The notes beneath the pieces were generated by a model. That model saw only the letters and a program-made list of their open reading frames with translations. It did not search any database and was not told where the DNA came from. A program made the translations under genes and the position numbers. 64,000 nt of DNA from Synaphobranchus kaupii (taxonomy: Eukaryota; Chordata; Actinopteri; Anguilliformes; Synaphobranchidae), in NCBI GenBank assembly GCA_029718625.1, contig CM056387.1:35079802-35143801 (forward strand), given 5' to 3'. Shown here one piece after another: positions 8,590-19,874 of the stretch (its first letter is position 1; each line of letters starts with the position of its first letter).

Positions 8590-8777
8590 GCAAGTACATG
8601 CACCCCCCCCCCCAACCCACCAACAGGCAAGTACATGCACCCCCCCAACAGGCAAGTACATGCACCTCCCCCAACCCACCAACAGGCAAGTACATACATC
8701 CCACCAACAGACAAGTACATACACCCCCCCAAACCCACCAACAGTCAAGTACATGCACCCCCCCAACAACAGGTTTT
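8580..8777 (+). repeat. minisatellite carrying exon end and GC-type splice donor
   Basis: Seven copies of CCACCAACAG|NNAAGTACATGCAC separated by C-rich spacers, with exon-end positions at 8589, 8626, 8651, 8685, 8710, 8744 and 8772 (steps 37, 25, 34, 25, 34, 28). The two bases after the AG are GC four times, then AC, TC and, in the last copy, GT (GTTTTT). The array overlaps the last bases of the exon ending at 8589. Confidence 0.9.
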
Positions 8778-8883
8778 TCTTCCGGTAACCTTGGTAACCA
8801 GGTGAGCCACCAGTCTCCCTCTAAATCCAGCCCCCCAAACCCTTCACCCCCTACCGCCCTCTCACTGCTGGTTTCTCCCCCAG

Positions 8884-8943
8884 GGTCCTGCAGCCCAGCC
8901 AGGGACTGAACGCTCCCGTCCCGGGCCAGCTACTCCGGCAAGG
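8884..8943 (+). CDS. ccp110: CP110 exon, RVLQPSQG block
   Basis: 60 bp, phase 2 to phase 2 (CCCCCAG|G GTC ... CAA GG|GTAAGC). It encodes VLQPSQGLNAPVPGQLLRQ, matching CP110 [20 protein letters not shown]. Confidence 0.9.
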
Positions 8944-9353
8944 GTAAGCTCTTTCAAATGACTCCCCTCTTTCATGGTGTACATTTCTTTATTCACGATG
9001 TACTTGTGACGTACATGTTGCAGACACTGAACAATGAAGGAAAATAAGAAACATTCAGGCACCTAATGCTGGACGGGTCAGACGGTTTGTTAGACAGTTT
9101 GAAGGTCCCTCAAATGAAAATAAATAAACAACACAACCAAGGACTTAGATCTCATCTGAACTTTCTGGAGGACGACAAGCTTTAAAACTCTTTAAGATTT
9201 TTTTTTGGGGGGACACTAACAGTACCACCCAACACAACATGATTGTCCATGATCACATCAAATCAAAACATAAATGGTTTTAATGAAACCGTATTAACAA
9301 TGTATTCATGATGGCTAAATAAGCTCTCTCTCTCTCTCCCTGTCCTCTGACAG
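8944..9353 (+). other. ccp110: ccp110 last intron
   Basis: 410 bp ending CTCTCTCTCTCCCTGTCC then TCTGACAG. A T9G6 run lies at 9199-9213. No other element seen. Confidence 0.8.
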
Positions 9354-9426
9354 GAGTCTATACAGGAAGCCAGAGGAGAGAGTGAAGCACTCTGATACCC
9401 TGAGGAAGCAGCACTCACTGGGGTAG
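9354..9426 (+). CDS. ccp110: CP110 terminal coding exon
   Basis: 73 bp to a TAG at 9424-9426. It encodes G-SLYRKPEERVKHSDTLRKQH-SLG*, a basic C-terminus comparable with the vertebrate CP110 end (VYAGKIQRKRP...). Exons 1476-9426 together give about 751 codons with no frame break; the mammalian protein is near 1000 residues, the difference being the missing 5' exon and a shorter central exon. Confidence 0.85.
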
Positions 9427-10362
9427 TAGTGTGACTACCCCCCCCCCCCCCCCCCCCACCTCATCTATCCCCCTTTTTTAGATTCCCAAACCACCTCCCC
9501 AATACCAACATCCCCCCCACCCGTACACCGAAAGCCCCCTTCCAAAGCCCCTCTCCTCCAAACGCCTCCAGCCCCCTTCCCAAAATCCCCCACACCACCA
9601 CCACCACCCCACAGGCATCTCCTGCCAAGCCTCCCCGTTAAGGGGCGCTAGATGGGCGCGGTGTCCGTCTAGCACACGCTACCTGACAAGGCATCTGTGA
9701 GGATGATGATCGTCCTTCATCAGAGTGGTATTACTATAGTTATTAATAACACATTAAATACAGGTAGTGAGCAAAAAAAAAAACAAACATCAATGCAAAA
9801 GTCACAGCTTGCCGAGTTTTTTTAGTGCGTTTTGGATTGGCCCAGACTGTTGTTGTGCCCAGTATTTTACTGACGACCTGCTGGCTTCACAGCGGCTGGT
9901 ATTAGTGCCATTGGGGCTTAGAGGTCTGTGGCAGGGCTCGTCTGGGAGAAGCAGTCAGGGCAATCTGGGGCCATGTCTACTGGGTAAGTGGGCACACACA
10001 CCTGGGTTAGTCCAGGGTAATGTGTGCTTCTTTCCACAGTGGGTGTCTGCACGCGGAGAGAAACACAGAGAGAGAGAGAGACAGAGAGAGGTACGTACGT
10101 GAGAAAGCAAGCTGAAAAGCTCCCGTGTTGTTTTTTGGTAACTGGGTAAAGGAGAAGATTTTAGTTTTTTTGAGACCACTGCATCTCCCTGCGTCCAGCT
10201 ATCCAGCCCCTCCCAGGAGTATCGCCCAGTGTGTGACATGGTGCACGGAAAAGAAAATGTGTTTCCAGTAACTTCACGTGAAGAGATAACTCCTAAAAGC
10301 AGTTTGTTCAAGCGATGTTACTGTATGTTTTCAGAGGTTACCCCATTATTTTCGAAAATAAA
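9427..10362 (+). other. ccp110: probable ccp110 3' UTR
   Basis: Sequence after the stop, beginning with a C20 run (9438-9457). The first good polyadenylation hexamer is AATAAA at 10357-10362 (GAAAATAAACTTATTTTAG). The extent is inference; no downstream GU-rich element was verified. Confidence 0.45.
10357..10362 (+). terminator. ccp110: candidate poly(A) signal AATAAA
   Basis: First AATAAA about 930 bp after the ccp110 stop. Other hexamers occur near 12077-12100 (AAATAAAATTTGG, GAAATAAAG), so transcript ends are not fixed by sequence alone. Confidence 0.35.
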
Positions 10363-10849
10363 CTTATTTTAGTTGGAAGAATTTTCTATGGCACATGCAA
10401 CCTGAGAACAGACGAACTACCAACACAATCTAAAAACTGATATTTACGTTTATAATCGTGAACAAAAACTATAAAATTAATCTGTTCATACTTATATACA
10501 ATGTAACTTTTGTACAAACTTCTTTTTGGAGCGACCTTAGAAGTGTTTTTTGTTTTTTTTGGCTTTAGACTATGTACCTCGAACGCCCCTATACCAGCCA
10601 TTGTAAAGCAGTCAGAAACATCCATTTCTAAATTATACTTAATCTCAAACACATACTGTCAATGGAAAACATAAAACAAAACTGAAATAATATATTTTTT
10701 GAAAACCCTTTAATCTTCTTCGCTGGGTGCTGGGCCAGTATTCCCCTGTATGAACTGCAGTGTAGGGTCTGCTTTTGTCTGTAATTCAGCGGTAACACGG
10801 CGCCATGGAGAAAATCAATCCACTCATACTTAGCTGATGCAAGTAGAAA

Positions 10850-10960
10850 ACGCCGACTCTGTGTTTTTTCCAGAATAGACGGTGACAGCTTGATTGGATT
10901 CAGATCTGGAGACTCAGTAGGCTGTGACACGTGGATAATTTCAAGGGTCGTGCTCATCAG
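10850..10960 (-). pseudogene. Tc1/mariner-like transposase scrap
   Basis: The minus strand reads HVSQPTESPDLNPIKLSPSI, resembling the Tc1/mariner catalytic-region block WP-QSPDLNPIE. Only this short block is convincing and the flanks are interrupted. It could instead be part of another DNA transposon with a chance resemblance. Confidence 0.35.
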
Positions 10961-13428
10961 ACTGCTGGGTGACTACCCGAGCTCGGTGGATGAGGGAAAT
11001 TACGTTGTGGAAAAACTCTCTCTCTGCAGGAGAGAAATGCTTGGGGTGAAGATGATGGCTTCACACGGGATGAAGATGATCACTCAGTACCTTTAAGTAA
11101 TGATTGCCCTCTACCTTGACTTTCAAGGGTACGAGCGCCCCTGCCCCCCAAACCATGTGAGGGGTCCCTCAGCATTACTGAACCACCAGAGCCCCTCACT
11201 AACAACCAATTTACTGTTATTCCTATTTTCTTCGTTCACTACCTGTATATTACAGTGAATTAAACATTTTACACTGGGTTGGTTTACCTTCCCACTCTGT
11301 AATATGTTACCTAATTGAGCCTCTTCCATTTTTGCGCTCGGCCAATTGAGATTGTTCAAGTGGAGGCATGTCTCTCTGATGTAGGTCAGGGGTGGGGACT
11401 GCAGCTCCGGTGATAACACTAGCCCGGTGTTGAACAGACGTGGGCATGCCAGAGCAATGTTGTCCCATGCGTCTGTGCCCCAGGGTGTATTTTCAGGTAA
11501 ATCTCTGAGACGGTTAGACACCTTCCAGAGCCACACCCCAACCTGCCAGACACACCGACACCTCCTAGATGCACAGACGTCTGTACACACATAACTACCA
11601 GACACCAGACAGACTCCTCCCTGACACACGGACAGACACACACACACAGACTCCTCCCAGACATGCCAACACCTCTTAAACACACAGAGACTGTGTGGGT
11701 CCCTGCCCTTTTCAGGAGCCATATATATTCCACACACACACACACACACACCTTTCAGCTTCTGTGTGACCCATATTAGCTAGGCTTCCCCTGCGTGTGC
11801 GTCCAGCTGCCTGCCTCTTTGCCCGACCACATCGCCTCGGCTCCCTGCTCATCTACGACGCCAAGTAGCCTTTCCTTAGTCCAAGGTTCTGACCTTACCA
11901 ACCTTGGTTCTTAGTCACGTGAAGAGATGAAATTTAGAGGTGCTTTGTGGTAGAGGGTTTGTGTTGGTAGTTGTAAAAACATACTGAGCAAGACATCACC
12001 CGCCGTCAGCCTTCCGTGGTGTCTGCATATATTCATATTTTATTCCGTTTGTGGCCAAAAGTAGTTATTTGCGGCAAAATAAAATTTGGTAAGAAATAAA
12101 GTCGTAAAGCGAACTGAACCTGCAATATGCACAGTAATCTCTTGAATGTGTGTGTGCTTTTTATTTTTATCTTGCACTTTAGAAATAATATTTTTTTTTT
12201 TTTTGGAGCCCAGGCTTAGGTTTCCCCAGAACGTCTTTTGCTCAGCCTTCCCACAATACTACACGGTGTTTCAACATTTCACTCTGACGCTCGCAGTTCC
12301 AGCTGACAGCTTTGGGGGAAACTGTCTGCTGACGATAAAAAAAGAAGAAGCTGACAACAGGTGACAGAGGCCGTATTGTTTAAGGGCCCGAACAGACACA
12401 ATGAAATGTCTTGGAAACAAACGAAGAAATACCTCGTCACCACCGTACATTTCACCGAATACCTCTGGCACCACCCGGTGGTTGAGTCTGGAATTGTAGC
12501 AGGTTCCTGCTGAACAGTGACAAGAGCTTCCCACCACGCCGTGCCCTTGTAAAGTAAAGCGGGGTCAGACACAACCGATATGGCCTTCTACTGTTGTTGG
12601 AATTTGTTATTTATTAACTTTTAAAAATGTTTAATTAAATTTTTTTTTATTTGTAACGTTCACCACGTCCATGTATTGATGTTGAGCATTTATTGTGATT
12701 TTATACAGTTCCTACACATCCCTGTTTCTATGCATGTTTATAAGATTATCGATAATAATAATAATAATGCTACCCATAATAAAATATCATAATAAACCAA
12801 GTCACAGCTCCTGTGATAATTTGGAGAGGAGGGGTTAAAATAATGCAAGACAGTGGAATTGAACTCCACTGAATGCACCACATGATGAAGTAATCATATT
12901 CAAGATATCTATGCATATTTTTTCACATCCATAACAGACTATATTAAATATATTTTTCAGTTACCGCCATCCACTGATGGACTGTGTTTGACCATAATGT
13001 GTGGCCTGATTAAAAGGAGCACGCCGAAGTCTAAACAGTGAACATCAGTGTTGTGATTAACACGCGTCAACCGTGTAGGGCTGAGCACGTGTCACGGTGT
13101 TAAGGGGTTTCATCTAAAAGTGATGCACACTGAATAGGATCTGGCATTACAAAGAAAATACACACGTCTGGACTTTTGCCTTTGCCAGCCAGGATCCCTA
13201 CACACAACCAGCCCTTGCCAGCATGATTTTGGCACTCAAATCTCAAAGCAGCCCACTCCCTACTGCCTTTTAATAGTATACATTCTTTGTTGATATACGC
13301 ATTTGGCTCCAGTAAAACACCATTTTTGTCCAATTAAGTGCCAAGTGTTTAATGTCAGTACCAGACCTATGCTTTAAAAAAGCACCGTGTGCCGAACTAC
13401 AGGATATGTGTGCAATATCGGATTCTCA

Positions 13429-13442
13429 TCAGCAGAGGGCAG
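13429..13442 (+). promoter_or_regulatory. candidate CTCF-type site
   Basis: TCAGCAGAGGGCAG fits the vertebrate CTCF core CCASYAGRKGGCRS at all but the first base. This is a single sequence match, and such motifs also occur by chance in 64 kb. Confidence 0.3.
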
Positions 13443-14587
13443 CAGTGGCCTGTAAATAGGAACCGCAGGAGCTGGGGTCAGCTGGAAACTGGAGTCCCGG
13501 GTCAGATGTGTAGAACAGAAGACTGCATTGGGCCGGAAAAGCTTTGGTCCTGGATTAGCGATATCCCGTATCCCAGCATCACAACAGCACAGGTGGCGCC
13601 GCGGGCGCCTGGAAGAGCGCGCGGACACACCTGGCCTCCGCGGCAAACGCTGGGAGCCAGACGAGGTCCTGCCGCGGCCAGCCTGCTCCCAGCGTTCCCA
13701 CAGCAGGGGCACGTCACGTCGGGATTTGTGCGTGTCGGGAAAACGCATATAAATTATCCCGGGAGACGGTGTAAGATTACCGGCAAACTGTAAAAACAGC
13801 CGGTGCTAACCGAAAACTTCTGTAAACTATCTCTGCTTTTCTCCTTCGCTCTCTCTCCCCCCCTCCCCCCCCCCCCATCTTTTTCCCTCCTCTAACTCCC
13901 TCTCTGCCTTTCTCTCGTTCCACAACAACAATTCTCTTAATACAGACGCTCGCTGTTGTCGCTGGCTCAATCTTGCCAGTGAATAGGGTCTCGCTGGTTG
14001 TGAAGTCTCACGTGAATATCAAGAAGGCGAAGGTCGCGGCTGTTTGAACCTGGATATTCAGCCTTCCTCCAAGACACAATCACCTGTATCAATAAAGCCC
14101 ATTCATTGATCCACGTGTGTAACTAGGGGGGTTTTGATTGAGAATAAAACCCAGAAACATCCCCAGGTCCAGGGTTGCGACCCTCCACCCTAAATGTGCT
14201 TTTGGAGGAGGGAGAGGGCAGGTTCACATTTTGTCGGGTCTGAGCAGAACCAGAGGGCCCAGATGGAAGTGGGTTCACAGTAGCCGGTAGCGAAGGCGCT
14301 TCCTCCCGGAGACACCCTGACGCGCGCGGGGATTTACGGAGGGGTTCCTGGGAGACCTTTCACTCCGGGCGAACGCTACGTGAGGAGGACCGGTGGTACG
14401 AGCGTAATCCCTGGCTTCATTCCAGGGGTGGAAACCACGGCTGGCAACGGGGGATCAAACAGGCGCTGTGTAAAAAGAACCGCACTTGCAATGCGACTAA
14501 GGTTTGCCGCAACGTTGCCGCAACGTCGCGTCCGCAGCACCGGGACTCCTCGTTCTTCAGCGGTCGCCTGCGGTGTCTTAGCGCCGG

Positions 14588-14705
14588 TCTGAGATGCCCC
14601 CTGGCAATGCTGCGTTTTGAGATGCCCCATGGCGGTACTGCACGTCATGGTCCTGAGTTGCCCCGTGGCGGTACTCTGGTTTGAGATGCCCCGTGGCAAG
14701 CTGAA
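14588..14705 (+). repeat. about 35-bp tandem repeat, 4 diverged copies
   Basis: Copies of TGAGATGCCCC(A/G)TGGCGGTACTG with variable spacers (GAGATGCCCCCTGGCAATGC, GAGATGCCCCATGG, GAGTTGCCCCGTGG, GAGATGCCCCGTGG). Confidence 0.75.
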
Positions 14706-15156
14706 GCATTGGCACTTCTAACCAGGCGCCCAGCTTCAGTCTCTCTGATCATGGGTAAAACTGGCAGCCACACACAGACACACGTACACGTTTTCACTAG
14801 CATGGCATGAAGAGCCTTTTTTATCACCGGGATAGATCCAACCTGAGCATACCAGAGAGTGGGGAGAGGCTTAAAGAATGTGGATGTTATTAAACTAAAC
14901 TAAACAAATGACATTGTTTGAAATTTAAGCACAATAATGAGTGGGTAGTTCAGGCTGTGTGTTTAATAAACAAGCCGGGAGTCTGTCTGAGCTCCCTGAA
15001 ACCCTGCTAGCGCGACAGCACTGCTGAAAACACACATTACGCCGCGCGCACCCGGCGCCCCGCACTCCATTTCCGCCACTAAAAAAGCAGAGCGGCTCGT
15101 TTGAGCCGTCGTGAGAGGACTGGTACCAGAATGGCGGTGCTGTTGTGAAGGGCTGG

Positions 15157-15160
<4 letters not shown>

Positions 15161-15214
<54 letters not shown>

Positions 15215-15220
15215 ACGTGT

Positions 15221-15257
<37 letters not shown>

Positions 15258-15275
15258 TGTGTGTGTGTGTGTACT
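15161..15275 (+). repeat. (TG)n microsatellite
   Basis: Three near-pure TG blocks separated by GCGCACGTGTACG and TACG. Confidence 0.97.
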
Positions 15276-15486
15276 TATCTCTCTCACTTTCCTAATATAT
15301 CCACCATCCCCCATTGGACTATGTGAGGTTTTTTGGACCTACAGGCCGGAACGCCTTAGAACATAAGACCCATCTTTGTCTTTCGGGGTACCTGTGAACC
15401 CCCCAAACCCCCCCAGGGTCTCCGTCCCACACGGTGAGCCCAGGCCTGGGTTCACAAAGTGACCCGTTAACCCTGCATTAACCCTG

Positions 15487-17575
15487 CACTGAGAGGTGCT
15501 GAGAGAGAGGGATGCAGGGAGGGAGGGATGGAGGGAGGGGGGGGGGGGGGGGGAGACCACCCATAACGGGGCTGTGGAATGCAAAGGAGAAGGAAGAAAG
15601 GATGAATATGAGAGAGAAAGAGAGGGACGGAGGAGGAAAGGGGGAGAGAGAGAGCAAGAGAAGGAAGAAAGGATGAATATCAGAGGGAAAGAGAGGGAGG
15701 GAGGAGAAAGGGGGACAGAGAGCAAGAGAAGGAAGAAAGGATGAATATCAGAGGGAAAGAGGGAGGGAGAGGGGGAGGAGAAGAGAGCAGGAGAGGGAAG
15801 AAAGGATGAATATCAGAGAGAAAGAAAGGGAGGGAGGAGAAAGGGGGAGAGAGAGAGAGCAAGAGAAGGAAGAAAGGATGGATATCAGAGGGAAAGAGAG
15901 GGAGGGAGGGAGGAGAGGAGAAAGGGAGAGAGAGCAGGAGAGGGAAGAAAGGATGGATATCAGAGGGAAAGAGAGGGAGGGAGGGAGGAGAGGAGAAAGG
16001 GAGAGAGAGCAGGAGAGGGAAGAAAGGATGAATATCAGAGGGAAAGAGAGGGAGGGAGGAGAAAGGGGGAGAGAGAGAGCAAGAGAAGGAAGAAATGATG
16101 AATATCAGAGGGAAAGAGGGAGGGAGAGGGGGAGGAGAAAGGGGGACAGAGAGCAAGAGAAGGAAGAAAGGATGGATATCAGCGGGAAAGAAAGGGAGGG
16201 AGGGAGGAGAGGAGAAAGGGAGAGAGAGCAGGAGAGGGAAGAAAGGATGAATATCAGAGGGAAAGAGAGGGAGGGAGGGAGGAGAGGAGAGCAGGAGAGG
16301 GGAGAAAGGATGGATATCAGAGGGAAAGAGAGGGAGGGAGAGGGGGGGAGAAAGGGAGAGAGAGAGCAAGAGAAGGAAGAAAGGATGAATATCAGAGGGA
16401 AAGAGAGGGAGGGAGGAGAAAGGGGGACAGAGAGCAAGAGAAGGAAGAAAGGATGAATATCAGAGGGAAAGAGGGAGGGAGAGGGGGAGGACAAGAGAGC
16501 AGGAGAGGGAAGAAAGGATGAATATCAGAGGGAAAGAGGGAGGGAGAGGGGGAGGAGAAGAGAGCAGGAGAGGGAAGAAAGGATGAATATCAGAGAGAAA
16601 GAGAGGGAGGGAGGAGAAAGGGGGAGAGAGAGAGAGCAAGAGAAGGAAGAAAGGATGGATATCAGAGGGAAAGAGAGGGAGGGAGGGAGGAGAGGAGAAA
16701 GGGAGAGAGAGCAGGAGAGGGAAGAAAGGATGGATATCAGAGGGAAAGAGAGGGAGGGAGGGAGGAGAGGAGAAAGGGAGAGAGAGCAGGAGAGGGAAGA
16801 AAGGATGAATATCAGAGGGAAAGAGAGGGAGGGAGGAGAAAGGGGGAGAGAGAGAGCAAGAGAAGGAAGAAATGATGAATATCAGAGGGAAAGAGGGAGG
16901 GAGAGGGGGAGGAGAAAGGGGGACAGAGAGCAAGAGAAGGAAGAAAGGATGGATATCAGCGGGAAAGAGAGGGAGGGAGGGAGGAGAGGAGAAAGGGAGA
17001 GAGAGCAGGAGAGGGAAGAAAGGATGAATATCAGAGGGAAAGAGAGGGAGGGAGGGAGGAGAGGAGAGCAGGAGAGGGAAGAAAGGATGGATATCAGAGG
17101 GAAAGAGAGGGAGGGAGAGGGGGGGGAGAAAGGGAGAGAGAGAGCAAGAGAAGGAAGAAAGGATGAATATCAGAGGGAAAGAGAGGGAGGGAGAGGGGGG
17201 GGGAGAAAGGGAGAGAGAGAGCAAGAGAAGGAAGAAAGGATGAATATCAGGGAAAGAGAGGGGGGGAGAAAGGGAGAGAGAGAGCAAGAGAAGGAAGAAA
17301 GTATGAATATCAGAGGGAAAGAGAGGGAGGGAGAGGGGGAGGAGAAGAGAGCAGGAGAGGGAAGAAAGGATGGATATCAGCGGGAAAGAGAGGGAGGGAG
17401 AGGGGGAGGAGAAAGGGGGACAGAGAGCAAGAGAAGGAAGAAAGGATGGATATCAGCGGGAGAGAGGGGGAGGAGAAAGGGGGACAGAGAGCAAGAGAAG
17501 GAAGAAAGGATGAATATCAGCAGGAAAGAGAGGGAGGGAGAGGGGGAGGAGAAGAGAGCAGGAGAGGGAGAGACT
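15487..17575 (+). repeat. purine-rich minisatellite, 60-75-bp units
   Basis: About 28 units of the type GGATGAATATCAGAGGGAAAG followed by GAGGGAGGGAGGAGAAAGGG, GGAGAGAGAG and CAAGAGAAGGAAGAAA. The + strand is almost entirely A/G. Long open frames on both strands (for example Glu/Arg/Lys-rich on +, Ser/Leu/Pro-rich on -) come from the lack of stop-forming trinucleotides and are not proteins. A block starting near 15740-15806 recurs 777 bp later (16517-16583) and stays nearly identical for more than 550 bp, so the array has a higher-order duplication. Confidence 0.97.
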
Positions 17576-17636
17576 AAATGATGAGCTTCCCAATAAATGC
17601 CACGTGAAGGAAGAGGAAGAGAAACATAAAGAACAC

Positions 17637-17728
17637 GCGTGTGCGTGCGCGTGCGTGTGCGCTTGAGTGAGCGTGTGTGTGCTTCAGTGAGTGAGTGTGT
17701 GTGTGTGCACGTGTGTGAGTGTGTATAT
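17637..17728 (+). repeat. (GTGC/TG)n with GTGAGTG
   Basis: Interrupted TG/CG microsatellite directly after the purine array. Confidence 0.85.
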
Positions 17729-17849
17729 TCTGCCCCTGCCCTGCCTACAGTCTCACCCTCTCTATCTGACCCGCGCTGACATAAACCAGGCAGCACGAAA
17801 ATAACAGCAGCCTCACCCGTCTGGATCAGGCTTACACACACAGCGTCTG

Positions 17850-17922
17850 GAGGAGCAGGTACCCGTGTGGGAGGAGGAGCAGGTACCCGTGTGGGAGGAG
17901 GAGCAGGTACCTGTGTGGGAGG
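17850..17922 (+). repeat. 25-bp repeat, 3 copies
   Basis: Three copies of GAGGAGCAGGTACCCGTGTG(GGAG), the last with CTGTGTG. Confidence 0.9.
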
Positions 17923-18070
17923 GTGCCGACAGGAAGTGGCCCTGTCTCCAGGGACCAGTCCAGCCTAACACACCCTCATGGGAGTCAAGGTAAAGTTATC
18001 TTCTGCTATGTCCTTCTCAGATTCAAGCATTTTTCATGTCTGGACAAAAGATCATACAACAGGATTTCAG

Positions 18071-18171
18071 GACTGACTGACTGATTGACTGACTGACTGA
18101 CTCTCACTGACTCTCACACTCTCACACTCTCACACACACACACACACACATACAGTCAGTCAGTCAGTCAG

Positions 18172-18173
<2 letters not shown>
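18071..18173. repeat. inverted tetranucleotide repeat (hairpin) with CT/CA spacer
   Basis: (GACT)n at 18071-18102 is followed by CTCTCACA-type spacer and then (AGTC)n at 18153-18173. The two arms are reverse complements and could form a stem of about 20 bp. CT and CA runs continue to 18221. Confidence 0.85.
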
Positions 18174-18222
<49 letters not shown>

Positions 18223-18557
18223 ATTATCTCGTTGCACATGGAAACTGAGATTACAGCTGAATCAGTCCTCCTCCGCCTCTCCCCACTCTGCCCTTTCTCC
18301 TTCCACGTGTCTGGAGGTCTGGAGAGAGGAGAGCAGAGAAGCAGACAGGGCTGGAAGAGGGGGTGGGGGGTGCAGGTGGACGAGGTTCTCCACGATGGAA
18401 GAAGAACGAGACTCTGTGGTTGCGGAAGAGTGGACGACAGACTGAAGCAGACGTCTGAATGCCGGGACAAGGACCGTAACAGAGAGAGGGGCGTGTGCTT
18501 CGGAAAGGGGAAAGGCAGGGGAATTATGGGAAAGGGGAATAGAGATCGCGTTGGGGA

Positions 18558-18838
18558 CACAAAAAAATGTCTGTCTTAACAAGTGTTTTAGTCATGAAAT
18601 GAGACCTAAAATCTTATTTTCTTTCTCTAAAGTGGAAAATATTTGCTTGTTTTAGGTTCCTTTTTGCTTGACAAGTGAAATGATCTTAGCCCACCGGCAA
18701 ATCTTGAAGTGAGTAAAACTCTCTCACCCCACTGGCAATAAGTTTGTCTTATTTAGCAAAAAAGAAAATAAACAGAAATAAGATTATAAAGTCTAAATAT
18801 AAGATTTAAATGCTTGTTAAGATTTGGTTTTTGCAGTG
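18558..18838 (-). mobile_element. MITE with CACTGCAAAAA termini, copy 1
   Basis: Edges are CACAAAAAAATGTCTGTCTT on the left and TTTGGTTTTTGCAGTG on the right. The whole element is the inverted counterpart of the copy at 29676-29937 (shared AAATCTTAACAAGCATTT, AAATAAGA, GTTTGTCTTATTTAGCAAAA). The CACTG...CAGTG ends suggest a CACTA/EnSpm-like non-autonomous element; the superfamily is not certain. Confidence 0.7.
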
Positions 18839-19738
18839 TGAGCCACTGGTCATTATCGGACTCCTCACAGTCCGGCTGACTCAGCAGTTTCTCCACCTCT
18901 GAGGCTGACCGGACCTTTCCGTGAACCCGCCACCCGTGACCCCTCTGGCGGCTCCTCGGCCGAACAACAGGCTCCTTCAGGACCGGGGCGGGCGAGGCGC
19001 ACAGAGGCCTCGAAATGGGCTGACTCACGCCAACCTGAGCCCCCCCTGCAGCCCACCCTCGTGCCAAACATCGGTCGTGTCAACACTGCGGCTCATTCCC
19101 CTGTTTGTTTGCTTTGGATAACCCGTTCGTTAATTCCCTTCTCTTTTTTTACCACATGTAATATAGTGCCGCTGGAGGCCACTGGGACCTTTCCAAACCC
19201 TCCATTGGGAATGTTCCAGACACACAGGCATCCCTCTATAGCTGTAATGGGTGGACACGAGACAGCCACCGCCGCCAAGCCCGAACCTGACCTTTAGCCA
19301 CCCACTCCACTCGAGAAGACTCCCTACCGAGGGGGTCGAGGGCGAGAAGGGCTAAAATAATCGCCCGTTAGACGAAACCGCGGCACGCCGACGCACCTGT
19401 GTTTGGCCGCCTCCCGCGGCAGCTCTGTCGGTGCGGTCGGTGACAGGCAGGGCCTGGTATCTAGAGCAAACCAAACTGGGCCAACGGGCACCGATTAATG
19501 CCTCCACTTCCTCTTCTGTCCAAGACAAACAACGCTCTCATTCTCCTTTTAACTCTCCCTTTAAAAAATGAGGGGGAAAAAACAACCAGCACTATTGCAC
19601 AGAGACTAAACAAACAGCGGTGCTATAAAGGTACACACACACACACACACACACAGACACACTTGCCACTGCTTGTTATCGTACTGTCTAATTGTATGCT
19701 TTATCTACACTGGGGCTGTTACCGAAACAATTCTGAAG

Positions 19739-19835
19739 AAAGTGATGCAGACATGACACATATCTCAGACCTGCGCTGGTTCCATATACAGAAATTGTGC
19801 CCGCAACATTCCATTACGCCCATCCAGACTGTCAG
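19739..19835 (+). repeat. dispersed repeat A, direct orientation
   Basis: The sequence from AAAGTGATGCAGACATGACA to CATCCAGACTGTCAGGGT is repeated in reverse complement at 22531-22630. A TG run starts at its 3' edge. Family unknown. Confidence 0.85.
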
Positions 19836-19836
19836 G

Positions 19837-19874
<38 letters not shown>

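Larger units (their letters stand above)
10363..15160. other. intergenic, no gene recognised
   Basis: About 4.8 kb of mixed AT-rich and GC-rich sequence. Besides the transposase scrap, a CA run (11733-11752), a T14 run (12190), a pyrimidine-rich run (13835-13880) and the tandem repeat at 14588-14705, nothing can be named. Open frames are short and lack family motifs. Confidence 0.6.

Noticed and set aside
8508..8909. Pro/His/Thr-rich frame of 133 codons as a separate gene
   Set aside because: It is out of frame with CP110 and is produced by the donor minisatellite.
15496..17581. Long Glu/Arg/Lys-rich frames on + and Ser/Leu/Pro-rich frames on -
   Set aside because: Frames of the purine minisatellite; their length reflects lack of stop trinucleotides, not selection.
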